Shown one piece after another: positions 1-7,714 of a DNA stretch of 64,000 bases (its first letter is position 1; each line of letters starts with the position of its first letter). This stretch comes from Streptomyces roseirectus (GTDB lineage: Bacteria; Actinomycetota; Actinomycetes; Streptomycetales; Streptomycetaceae): assembly GCF_014489635.1 (NCBI RefSeq), contig NZ_CP060828.1, positions 1,612,001-1,676,000 of the forward strand, written 5' to 3'. The notes below the pieces were generated by a model. It was not told where the DNA came from. It saw nothing but the letters and a program-made list of their open reading frames with translations, and made no database searches. Both the position numbers and the translations under genes were made by a program.

Positions 1-436
1 GGGCGGTGCTCAGGTCGGTGACCGCCTGCCGGATCACCTCGATGAAGTCCGTCCCGGCGCCCTCGTGCTGCTCGCGCCGGCGCAGGCGCTGCGCGCAGTC
101 CGGGGTCTTCTCCCGGCCCAGCGCGTCGAGGGAGCGGGGCGGGCAGACCTTGTCGACGGCCGTCTGGCCCGGCTCGTCGGCGCTCGCGAAGCCCAGCACC
201 TCCAGCGTGGAGCGGCTGGACGGCTCGCTCACCGCGATCGTGCCGACGGCTTCCCGCTCGCGCTCCACGTCACCGGCGCCGAGGCTGGCGGACTGGTCGA
301 CGGCGACGACGTAGTGGACGGGCCGGTCGGTGCTCTCGTCCGCTGCGGCCGTCGGTGTGAGGGCGGCCGTGCTCATCACCGCCGCCGTGGCGAACAGGGC
401 CCCCAGCCGGGTGTACCGGCCCCTGGAACTGGTCAA
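1..436 (-). CDS. Secreted von Willebrand factor A domain protein (partial)
   Basis: The gene is cut by the left edge of the window, so only the N-terminal ~145 residues are visible. A signal peptide follows the start: a basic RGRYTR stretch, then LGALFATAAVMSTAALT and an Ala-rich cleavage region ending AAADE. Next comes HYVVAVDQSASL, a textbook VWA metal-ion site (DxSxS), so it is probably an exported protein that binds a ligand through a divalent metal. The start taken is TTG at 436, which has GGGGAG about 9 bases upstream. An in-frame GTG at 463 is possible but has no clear ribosome site. The C-terminal domains lie outside the window, so the partner or substrate cannot be inferred. It is transcribed in the same direction as the operon at 645-6249, but a terminator-like repeat separates them. 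Confidence 0.8.
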   Translation of the reverse strand, partial: MTSSRGRYTRLGALFATAAVMSTAALTPTAAADESTDRPVHYVVAVDQSASLGAGDVEREREAVGTIAVSEPSSRSTLEVLGFASADEPGQTAVDKVCPPRSLDALGREKTPDCAQRLRRREQHEGAGTDFIEVIRQAVTDLSTA

Positions 437-598
437 GTCTCGGTGCTCCCCTGAACTCGTCACCTGAAATCGTCACCTCATGAGTCGCCCCTCTCCCCAG
501 GGGCAACTCCGTGTGGTCGTTCACGCTATTCCCGTAGGACAGTCGGCGTGTCTGATTTCCATAAGAGCGTGGCGAATTAGTTGCGGGGGGTTCGATTC

Positions 599-638
599 GA
601 AATCGAGCAGCGATTAGTTGTGTTCTTTTCTCGATTTC
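599..638 (-). terminator. Inverted repeat behind the phosphorylase/helicase operon
   Basis: GAAATCGAG at 599-607 is repeated perfectly inverted as CTCGATTTC at 630-638 with a 22-base loop, in a short AT-rich gap. It lies just after the stop of the last gene of the operon (645). It could act as a terminator for that operon or as an operator for the VWA gene. There is no long T-run. Confidence 0.4.
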
Positions 639-644
639 CGGTGA

Positions 645-1742
645 CTATTTCTGACCGGGTCGGACGTCCAGGAGCGAGGCGAGCCGGGATTCCTGCGCGC
701 TCAGTGCCTCGGGGGTGCGGGGGCGGGCCGCGCGGAAGGCGTCCATGCGGCGCTCCAGTTCGCGGCGGCGGGCGCCGGGGTCCGCGCACCAGAGCTGGAA
801 GAAGCCGCCGGAGCGCAGGACGACGACGGAGCCGAGGGCGGGGAGGTCGCCGGTGAGGCCGTCCCCGGCGGGGCCGGCGCCCGTGAAGTCGTCCTCCGCG
901 AGGCGCACGCGGTGCATGCCGTCGGGGTCGCGGTGGGGCGGGTGGGCGGCGAGGCCGCGGCGGCTCAGCCAGCGCCCTGCCTCCTCCTCGAACGCCTTGC
1001 GGGCCCGGCGGCCCGCGTCGGCGAGGGCGCTCAGGCAGGCGGGCGAGCGGTCCAGGGCCCGGCTGAGGACGGGGTCGGGTTCGCCCCGGCGGGGGCGGGT
1101 GCAGACGAGGTGGCGGGCGTCCCCGGTGCGCACGACGTGGGCGAGCAGGTACTCGACGTCCCAGGTCAGGGCCTTCGGGTCGGCGACGCCGGGTTCCGCG
1201 AGGGCGTGCGCGGCCTCCGGGCGGAACGGGTCGGGGGCCAGCAGGGGCGGGGGCGACGTCCAGGTGTCGAGGGGCGCGGGTCCCGCCGGGCCCTTCTCGG
1301 CGTGGCCCTCGGCCAGCGGGGTGCCGGTCCAGGCGTCGAAGTACACGACGCGGCGGTCGCCGAGCTTCACCGTGTACATCTCGCCGTCCGCCAGGGAGCG
1401 CCGGCCCAGGTCGGTGAGGGTCAGCCGGCCCCGGTCCTCGGTGAGATGGCCGACGGCCCTGAGGTAGGCGAGGGCCTGGCGGGTCAGCGCCGGGTCCAGG
1501 GCGAGGAACGTGGCCAGCTCGTCGGGCGTGGTGAGGCCGGCCTCCTCGACGCCGCGGCTCAGGTAGCGGTCGACGAGCTGGTAGGGCTCGGCCGTGGTGA
1601 CCCTCGCCTCGACCTCCACCCGCCATACGGGCAGCAGGAGTTGGTGCACCGACTCGGGGGCGGCGCGCAGCTGGAACGCCGCGTGCTCGACCGCGCGGGC
1701 GGGCGGGAAGCCGAGGGGGTTGCTGCGGGGACGGGGGATCAT
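645..1742 (-). CDS. Unrecognised winged-helix-like protein, third gene of the phosphorylase-helicase operon
   Basis: A 365-residue protein starting at ATG 1742, which overlaps the helicase stop by 4 bp (ATGA), so translation is probably coupled. No enzyme family is recognisable. Residues ~45-115 (LVDRYLSRGV, then TTPDELATFLAL, DPALTRQALAYLRAVGHL and GRLTLTDLG) read like a winged helix-turn-helix with the usual TxxLG wing, which suggests DNA binding or scaffolding. Residues ~120-150 are beta-rich and contain a KLGDRRVVYFDAWTG stretch. The rest is Arg/Pro-rich, with a late beta segment (GSVVVLRSGGFFQLWC) near residue 310. There is no signal peptide or membrane segment. Position and overlap imply that it works with the phosphorylase-pseudokinase and the helicase, possibly as sensor or adaptor. 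That role is inferred from context only. Confidence 0.72.
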   Translation of the reverse strand: MIPRPRSNPLGFPPARAVEHAAFQLRAAPESVHQLLLPVWRVEVEARVTTAEPYQLVDRYLSRGVEEAGLTTPDELATFLALDPALTRQALAYLRAVGHLTEDRGRLTLTDLGRRSLADGEMYTVKLGDRRVVYFDAWTGTPLAEGHAEKGPAGPAPLDTWTSPPPLLAPDPFRPEAAHALAEPGVADPKALTWDVEYLLAHVVRTGDARHLVCTRPRRGEPDPVLSRALDRSPACLSALADAGRRARKAFEEEAGRWLSRRGLAAHPPHRDPDGMHRVRLAEDDFTGAGPAGDGLTGDLPALGSVVVLRSGGFFQLWCADPGARRRELERRMDAFRAARPRTPEALSAQESRLASLLDVRPGQK

Positions 1743-4591
1743 GCCGTGCGGGCTCCCAGACGTGCTTGCAGGTCGCGCGACGGCAGTGACTCGCCGACCG
1801 TCGCGGTGTGGTCGCGCAGGGCGCGGGCCAAGGCGCGGAACCCGTCGTCCGTGGCCCGGGTGAGGGTGTCGAAGTCCCCGACGAGGACCAGGCGGCGCCG
1901 GGCGCGGGTGAACGCGACGTTGGCGCGCCGCAGTTCGTCCAGGAAGCCGACCGTGCCGGCCGGGTTGCTGCGGGTGAACCCGTAGAGGACCACGTCGCGT
2001 TCGCCGCCCTGGAACGAGTCGACGGTCGCGATGTCGCCCCGGCCCGGCGGCAGGTCCCTCAAGTGGTTGCGGATCAGGGCGGCTTGGGCCCGGTAGGGCA
2101 CGATGACCGCCCACTCCTCGTCGTCCGCCGTGCAGCGGCGGGCCAGCGCGGCGAGCAGCGCGGCCTCGGCCCGGTTGATCCGGCCCTGCGGGGTGCCGCC
2201 CTCGGCGCGTTCGGCCGGGGGGAGGTCGCAGGTGTCGACGAGGACGAGGGGGGTGCGGAACAGGGGGTGAGGGGTGGGGAGTTGGGTGACGCGCGGATCC
2301 GTGCTCCTGCGCGCGCCGGGGATCTCCGGACTGTCCGGGCCGTTCTCGGTGAGCAACTGCCCGTCGTAGAACGCCTTCGAGCAGAAGTCGGCGATCTCGC
2401 GGGGCATGCGGCGCTGGGTGCGCAGGTGGGCGACGGCCGTGTCCGGAAGGTGTTCCTGGAGGAGTTCGAGGACGCTGCGGACGGCCGACTCGGCGGCCTG
2501 CGGGCCGTGTTCGGCGCCGATCCGGGCCACCGTCTCCTCGTCGGCGTAGGGCGGGAGCTGGCGGTGGTCGCCGACGAGGACGGCGCGCCGGGCGCGGACC
2601 AGCGGGACGAGCGCGTCGGCGGTGGTGATCTGCCCGGCCTCGTCGAGGACGGCGAGGTCGAAGTCGACGCCGGTCAGCAGCGCGGGTCCGGCGGCGCCGC
2701 TGCTGGTGGCGCCCACGACATGGGCGTACCGCACGAGTTCGGCGTGCAGTCGGCTCCCGGCCGCGCGGACGTCGTCCCGCCACTCGGCGAGCAGGGCGCG
2801 GCGGGCGGCGAGGAGGGGGTGGGCGGTGCGGGCCCAGCGGGCGAAGGCGTACAGGTCGGCGGGGGCGTCGCCGACCGGCGCGAGGAGGGCGCGGCAGGGT
2901 GCCTCGACGTACTCGGCCTCCTTGCGGCACCGGGTCACCTCCCGGGCGGCGCGGTCGACGTCCGCGCGGCGTTCACGGACGGCGGGGTGGTCGCGGGTCG
3001 CCTCGTCGAGGGCGCCCTCGGCGGCACGCCGGTCCCGTTCGGCCTGCTCGACGGCCTCGCCGTACACCGCCAACGCCTTGTCCGCGCGCCGGAGTCGGCG
3101 GTCCCGCCACCAGCCGGGGGGCTGCTCGCTCAGCCGGGCCCGGCGCTCGGCCGTGCGGGCGCTGCGGTCGAGGGTGCGGCGCAGGCGTTCGGCGGTGCGG
3201 TCGAGGCGTGTCTGCGCGGGGCCCGCGACTCCGCGGCGGGCCTCCGCGAGGGCGGCCTCGGCGTCCCGGCGGCGCTCCTGGGCCGTCTCCAGGGCGCCGA
3301 CGGCGTCGTACAGGGCCTTGGGCCGGTGTTCGGCGCCGGGGCCGCACGCGGTGTGGGCGGCGAGGCGGGCGCCGACCCGGTCCAGGACGCCCTGGCGCAG
3401 GTCGGCGGCGCGGTGGTCGAGGAGGAGGTGGCGGGCGGCCGGGTCGACGCGGTGCTCGGCGCCGACGCGCAGCACCACGAGGCCGGCGGGGAGGCGAGTG
3501 AGGACGTTGTCGACGGCCGTGTTGCTGTGCGCGGTGACCAGGACGCGCTCGCCCGACTTCGCGGCCTCCTGGGCGAGTTGGGTGATGACGGTGGTCTTTC
3601 CGGTGCCGGGCGGGCCGATGATCGCCGCGAGGTCGTCGGCGGCGAGGGCGGTGTGCAGGGCGGCGCTCTGCCACCGGTCGAGCGCGGGGGCGTCCGGCTG
3701 CCGTCTCGGTGACGTGCGGGGTGTCCGGGTGCCCGTGAGGATCGGCAGGAGGCGGGGGTTGCGGGCGTGGCCGTCGCGCAGGGCGGTGAGGGCGTCGGTG
3801 CGGCGGGCGTGCACGACCGTGTTCTCCACGCGCTCCAACTCGCCCTGTTTCGGCAGGCGTTGCCAGTCGACGGGCCGCTCCAGGGCCAGCGTCAGCCGTG
3901 CGGCGCGCTGGTCCACCGCCACGACCTGGCCGCGTACGGACGCCTCGCCCCGCACCCTCAGGACCTCGTCCTCGGCGGGCGTCGCGCGACCGTGCAGGAC
4001 GAACGTGTACGTGGCGTGCCGGTCCGTCGGCTGGACGTCCCGGTAGGTGAACGGCCGTGCCGCCGCGGCCCGTTCGCGCTGCACCTCGTGCTCGGTGTCG
4101 ACGGCCTTGGTCAGCAGGTCGAGCCGGCGGGCCTCCCGTCCGTCCGGGTCGCGGTGGCCCTTGGTGGCCGACTCCTTGCGCAGCAGCTCCCATTCGGCGC
4201 GCAACAGGTCCCAGTGGGTGTGCGTCGAGACGGCGGCGGTGTGGCGGATCGTCCACGCGGTGGGGCGCAGGAGGAGGCAGCCGCGGGCCAGGCGGTGGTG
4301 GTCGTCGAAGCGCAGGGCGGTGACCGTGCGGACCTGGTAGGCGCGGGCGTCCGGGGCGGGGACGAGGAGGGCGAGCCAGCCGCGTCCGTACAGGGCCAGC
4401 GCCTGCTGGCGGCGGCCGGGTGGGGGGAAGGTCGCGGGGACGGACTCCCGTGCGGACAGGTCGGTTTCGAGTTCTTCGACGCTGCTCGGGAGGTGGGGGT
4501 GGTCGCGGCGCAGGCGGGTGAGGACGCCGTCCAGGGAGCGGGCGGGGATCAGGGTGAGGGGGGTGGGCAGGTCGAGGGTGCGGGTCAGCAT
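1739..4591 (-). CDS. Superfamily 1 (UPF1/DNA2-like) AAA helicase
   Basis: A 950-residue SF1 helicase. Residues ~1-300 are an accessory N-terminal region including a beta-barrel-like part. Walker A GPPGTGKT is at 326-333. A long charged, probably coiled-coil insertion (~400-570) precedes Walker B (LAVLDEAGQ). After this come motif III (GDHRQLPP), motif IV (RTQRRMPREIADF), motif V (DSFQGGERDVVLYG) and motif VI (NVAFTRARRRLVLVGD). All catalytic motifs are intact, so ATP-driven translocation on nucleic acid is expected. The start is ATG 4591, overlapping the upstream phosphorylase-kinase gene by 7 bp; the downstream gene overlaps by 4 bp. Helicases of this class recur in bacterial defence operons as sensors or effectors of foreign nucleic acid. 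That role here is an inference. Confidence 0.9.
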   Translation of the reverse strand: MLTRTLDLPTPLTLIPARSLDGVLTRLRRDHPHLPSSVEELETDLSARESVPATFPPPGRRQQALALYGRGWLALLVPAPDARAYQVRTVTALRFDDHHRLARGCLLLRPTAWTIRHTAAVSTHTHWDLLRAEWELLRKESATKGHRDPDGREARRLDLLTKAVDTEHEVQRERAAAARPFTYRDVQPTDRHATYTFVLHGRATPAEDEVLRVRGEASVRGQVVAVDQRAARLTLALERPVDWQRLPKQGELERVENTVVHARRTDALTALRDGHARNPRLLPILTGTRTPRTSPRRQPDAPALDRWQSAALHTALAADDLAAIIGPPGTGKTTVITQLAQEAAKSGERVLVTAHSNTAVDNVLTRLPAGLVVLRVGAEHRVDPAARHLLLDHRAADLRQGVLDRVGARLAAHTACGPGAEHRPKALYDAVGALETAQERRRDAEAALAEARRGVAGPAQTRLDRTAERLRRTLDRSARTAERRARLSEQPPGWWRDRRLRRADKALAVYGEAVEQAERDRRAAEGALDEATRDHPAVRERRADVDRAAREVTRCRKEAEYVEAPCRALLAPVGDAPADLYAFARWARTAHPLLAARRALLAEWRDDVRAAGSRLHAELVRYAHVVGATSSGAAGPALLTGVDFDLAVLDEAGQITTADALVPLVRARRAVLVGDHRQLPPYADEETVARIGAEHGPQAAESAVRSVLELLQEHLPDTAVAHLRTQRRMPREIADFCSKAFYDGQLLTENGPDSPEIPGARRSTDPRVTQLPTPHPLFRTPLVLVDTCDLPPAERAEGGTPQGRINRAEAALLAALARRCTADDEEWAVIVPYRAQAALIRNHLRDLPPGRGDIATVDSFQGGERDVVLYGFTRSNPAGTVGFLDELRRANVAFTRARRRLVLVGDFDTLTRATDDGFRALARALRDHTATVGESLPSRDLQARLGARTA

Positions 4592-6249
4592 GGGGTGGGG
4601 TTCTCGGTGAGGGTGGCGGATCGGCGGAGGTGGGCGGCCAGGTCGAGGGCGGTGAAGCGGGCTGCGGGGATGGGGTTGAGGGCTGCGCGCAGGATGTCGT
4701 CCAGGGGGTCGGGGGCGTGCTGGAGGAAGGTGCGCAGGGGGAGGGGGTAGGGGCGGTCGGGAATTGCGCCGGTGAGCAACTGGTAGGTGAGGGAAGCGAG
4801 TTGATAGATGTCGGCGGGCGGGCCGATCAGGTCGGGGCGGTAGGAGGTGCACTCCTGTTCGGGGGCGCGGTGGGCGGGGTGGCCCTCGCCGGGGTGTGGG
4901 GCGTGGAAGGCGGATCCGAGGTCGCGCAGCCACAGCCAGGTCCCGTCGTGCAGGACGGTCTGCGGGGAGAGGCAGCGGTGTGCGTGGCCCTCCCGGTGCA
5001 GGACGTCGAGGGATTCGGCGAGGGACGCGCAGCCCAGCAGGGTCCGGCTCATCGCGCTGCCGGGCACGGGCCCCGTCCTGCGCACGTCGGCCAGAGCGAC
5101 CGCCGGCCTCTGCGACGGCTTCGACGCGGGCCACCACAGGGCGAGCAGTGCGGTGTCCGCTCTCAGCTCGTAGGCGTGGCGATGCGGCAGACGCGGGCTC
5201 CCCATGGTTCCCGCCAGGAACTCGAACTCCCGCCGCAGCGCCTCCCGTCGTTCTCCCGGGGTGTCGACCCGCCGCACCCACACATGATCCGCCCTCCGCC
5301 GGCTCGCCGGAACCGCCAGCAGCGCCCTCCCCCAGTACTCGCCCTCCTCCCCCTGCCCCACCAGCCCGTCCTCCAACAGGAATTCCATGCCGCCGACCTC
5401 CACCACGGCCCCGGCCCGCCATCCGCGCGGCGCCTCGGCAGGCACTTCGACGACCTCGGGGGCGTCCGTCTCCTCCTCGTCGTCCCGCAGTTCCCGGACG
5501 ACCTCCAGTGCGAACGCCGCCGCGTTGCGGGCCGCTGTCTCCCGGCCCCGGTCGGTCCGGTCGGTGATCCCCCGGACCGTCAGTGCGGGCCATCCCCGGT
5601 GCATGTGCGCGGCCTGGGCCATGCCCGCGCTCTCGGTCTCTAGGGCCACGGCGTCCTCGTACGTCCGGCGCAGCCGTTCCCGGTAGGCGGACTCCTGGTG
5701 GGCGGACCCTTGATGGGCGGCCCCCTCCCCCTCAAGTACCACCTCACCGGCGGCGACCGGCTTGAAGTGGACGGGCGGGGCGCCGGGGACGCGGCGCCAG
5801 CGGCGGTGCGCGGCGGCGGCCGTCTGCCGTACCTCGTGGGAGAGTTGCCAGGACTCGGGCCGGGCGTGGAAGCCGCCGCCGGTGTCCTTGCCGCCGTGCA
5901 CCCCGTACACCTTGGTGGCTACGACGACGTCCCCGACCGCCACGCCTTCCTTGAGCCCGCCCGCGACGCCGACGAACATCACCAGGCGGGGTCTGAACCG
6001 TTCGACGGCGTGGGTGGCGACGACCGCCGCGCCCCCGTTGCCGGTGCCGATCTCCGCGAGCGCGATCCGCCAGGGCGTCCCGTCGAGCCAGCCGAGCCGG
6101 TACAGGGTGCCGATGCCGTCGCGGGCGCGGCTCGCCCGGTCCCCCGCCAACAGGCTTTCCACCGCGTCGAATTCGAGATCCGAAGCGGTGAGGACGACGG
6201 CCGTCGGACCGTCGTCCTCCTTTTCTCGCGCAGCGCTCACGCGTGCCAC
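4585..6249 (-). CDS. Nucleoside phosphorylase/nucleosidase fused to a protein pseudokinase
   Basis: A 554-residue fusion. Residues ~15-255 form a PNP/UDP phosphorylase (MTA/SAH nucleosidase-like) domain: GTGN at 68-71, FVGVAGGL at 92-99, ETES at 204-207 and RGITD at 226-230 with the usual catalytic Asp. It therefore looks active in N-glycosidic bond cleavage. Residues ~285-545 are protein-kinase-like, with a glycine loop GQGEEGEYWG (299-308), RAPEQ for APE (461-465) and a DIYQLASLTYQLLTG helix. The VAIK Lys is Arg326, HRD is HRC (424-426) and DFG is DLG, so phosphotransfer is doubtful. It is the first gene of a three-gene overlapping operon. The GTG start at 6249 has no clear ribosome site and may be leaderless; GTG 6240 is an alternative. 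PNP-type domains that destroy ATP are known effectors in Detocs, CBASS and Avs systems. Confidence 0.88.
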   Translation of the reverse strand: MARVSAAREKEDDGPTAVVLTASDLEFDAVESLLAGDRASRARDGIGTLYRLGWLDGTPWRIALAEIGTGNGGAAVVATHAVERFRPRLVMFVGVAGGLKEGVAVGDVVVATKVYGVHGGKDTGGGFHARPESWQLSHEVRQTAAAAHRRWRRVPGAPPVHFKPVAAGEVVLEGEGAAHQGSAHQESAYRERLRRTYEDAVALETESAGMAQAAHMHRGWPALTVRGITDRTDRGRETAARNAAAFALEVVRELRDDEEETDAPEVVEVPAEAPRGWRAGAVVEVGGMEFLLEDGLVGQGEEGEYWGRALLAVPASRRRADHVWVRRVDTPGERREALRREFEFLAGTMGSPRLPHRHAYELRADTALLALWWPASKPSQRPAVALADVRRTGPVPGSAMSRTLLGCASLAESLDVLHREGHAHRCLSPQTVLHDGTWLWLRDLGSAFHAPHPGEGHPAHRAPEQECTSYRPDLIGPPADIYQLASLTYQLLTGAIPDRPYPLPLRTFLQHAPDPLDDILRAALNPIPAARFTALDLAAHLRRSATLTENPTPC

Positions 6250-6410
6250 TTTAGCGACGGGGAACGGGCGGCCCGTGGGGAATTCGGCAATCCTCGGGGC
6301 GGGGTGGAATTCGAACGGATTTTTCGGCGCCGGCCGGGCCCCGACTTCGCGTCCCGCCCTTTTCGGCCGCCCGCCGTTTCCCGGCCCGCGGCCTTGGACG
6401 TGACAGAAGA

Positions 6411-6431
6411 TCCTTCCGTCTCACGGAAGGA
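6411..6431. promoter_or_regulatory. Perfect 9-bp inverted repeat upstream of the Rieske oxygenase gene
   Basis: TCCTTCCGT-CTC-ACGGAAGGA is a perfect inverted repeat about 65 bases before the vanA-type start and about 160 bases before the divergent phosphorylase-kinase gene. It suits a regulator operator (vanillate operons are often controlled by GntR- or PadR-type repressors) or a 5'-leader hairpin. No regulator gene lies beside it. The rest of 6250-6494 shows no coding sequence. Confidence 0.5.
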
Positions 6432-6494
6432 CCGTTGCGGGAGAGCACACCGCTGACGACGATGGCGGCAGGACCGAGAGACGGGAAGCCCACG

Positions 6495-7559
6495 ATGCCG
6501 CACATCACCGCCTTCGCCAGGAACCAGTGGTATGTCACGGCCTACAGTCACGAGGTCGGCCGCGAACTCCTCGGCCGCACGGTGCTCGGGGAGCCGATCG
6601 TGCTGTACCGGAGCGAGGAGGACGGGACGCCGGTCGCGCTGCACGACCGCTGCGTGCACCGCCGCTACCCGCTCTCCGCGAGCGGCCTCGACGGCGACCG
6701 GATCGTGTGCGGCTACCACGGCTTCACCTACGACCGGAGCGGGACGTGCGTGTACGTGCCGGGGCAGAAGCGGGTGCCGAGGACCGCGCGCGTCGCGTCG
6801 TACCCGGTGGTGGAGCAGGACTCGCTGGTGTGGGTGTGGATCGGGGACCCGGCGCTCGCCGACCCGGCGGTGATCCCGCGCGCCCGCCACCTCGACGCGC
6901 CGGGCTGGACGACCATCCGCGGCATGGAGCCGATCGACGCCGACTACGGCCTGCTCGTGGACAACCTCCTCGACCTGTCGCACGAGACGTATCTGCACGG
7001 CGGCTACATCGGCACGCCCGAGGTGGCGGAGACGCCGATCACCACGGAGGTCGACGAGGGGGCCGGGATCGTCCGGGTCAGCCGGCACATGGACGACGCC
7101 GCGTGCCCGCCGTTCTACTCCCGTTCGACAGGCATCGAGGGCCGCATCATGCGCTGGCAGGACATCGAGTACCACGCGCCGTGCCTCTACCTGCTGCACA
7201 GCCGCGTCGCCCCGGTCGGTGTGGTCCCGGAGGCGGACGGCAGCGATCCGCACGGCTTCCACACGGAGATCACGTACGCGATCACCCCGTCCGGGGACGG
7301 CAAGGTGTACGACTTCTGGATGGTGTCGCGGGACTGGGCGACGGACGACGAGGAGGTCACCGAGTTCCTGCGCGGCAACAACCACACGGTCGTCCTGCAG
7401 GACGTCGACGCCCTCAACCTCCTTCAGCGCACGCTGGGTTCGGAGCGCGACGGCTACCAGGAGCTGAGCATCAACATCGACACCGGGGGCCTGGCCGCGC
7501 GCCGGATCCTGGCCCGGCTGGTGGAGGAGGGCGACAAGCCGGTGGAGCGGGCGCTGTGA
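6495..7559 (+). CDS. vanA: Rieske non-heme iron oxygenase, vanillate O-demethylase oxygenase-type
   Basis: A 354-residue oxygenase component starting at ATG 6495 behind a GGGAAG ribosome site. The N-terminal Rieske domain has both iron-sulfur ligand pairs: CVH (near residue 47) and CGYH about 17 residues later. The mononuclear iron site is visible as DNLLDLSHETYLH, giving two His ligands near residue 165. Length and the N-terminus (AFARNQWYV) match the VanA group, which demethylates vanillate to protocatechuate plus formaldehyde using electrons from a VanB reductase. The next two genes overlap by GTGA junctions and the last is the VanB-type reductase, which supports this. Other methoxy- or amine-bearing aromatics remain possible substrates. 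Confidence 0.88.
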   Translation: MPHITAFARNQWYVTAYSHEVGRELLGRTVLGEPIVLYRSEEDGTPVALHDRCVHRRYPLSASGLDGDRIVCGYHGFTYDRSGTCVYVPGQKRVPRTARVASYPVVEQDSLVWVWIGDPALADPAVIPRARHLDAPGWTTIRGMEPIDADYGLLVDNLLDLSHETYLHGGYIGTPEVAETPITTEVDEGAGIVRVSRHMDDAACPPFYSRSTGIEGRIMRWQDIEYHAPCLYLLHSRVAPVGVVPEADGSDPHGFHTEITYAITPSGDGKVYDFWMVSRDWATDDEEVTEFLRGNNHTVVLQDVDALNLLQRTLGSERDGYQELSINIDTGGLAARRILARLVEEGDKPVERAL

Positions 7560-7714
7560 CCGGCGAGGTCTACCGCGTGGACTGGCTCCCGGGCACGGAC
7601 GTCCTGCACGGCACCTGCCACTGCGGGCGTGAGCACACGGCGCAGGATCCGGTCGAGATGTGGGAGTGGATGCTGTCGCATCCGCGCGGACACGAGAAGG
7701 AGAACGGCACGTGA
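7556..7714 (+). CDS. Small Cys/His protein inside the vanillate-type operon
   Basis: A 52-residue protein starting at GTG 7556, overlapping the oxygenase stop by 4 bp (GTGA) and itself overlapped by the reductase start by 4 bp. This exact packing makes it very likely to be translated and coupled to both partners. It contains a CHCGREH cluster (residues ~22-28) that could bind metal or zinc, flanked by a Trp-rich helix-like stretch (EMWEWMLSHP). No family is recognised. It might be a maturation or assembly factor, or a small subunit linking oxygenase and reductase. That role is an inference from position alone. Confidence 0.72.
   Translation: MTGEVYRVDWLPGTDVLHGTCHCGREHTAQDPVEMWEWMLSHPRGHEKENGT

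Noticed and set aside
560..610. GGTTCGATTC resembling a tRNA T-loop
   Set aside because: No acceptor or anticodon stems can be drawn around it.
645..4250. Other long minus- and plus-strand frames across the helicase
   Set aside because: They are Arg/Pro- or Gly/Val-rich shadows without domains; the helicase frame has all seven motifs.
6431..6494. GGGAGAGC-like glycine riboswitch start before vanA
   Set aside because: The conserved core and second aptamer are absent, and the downstream genes are not glycine-related.
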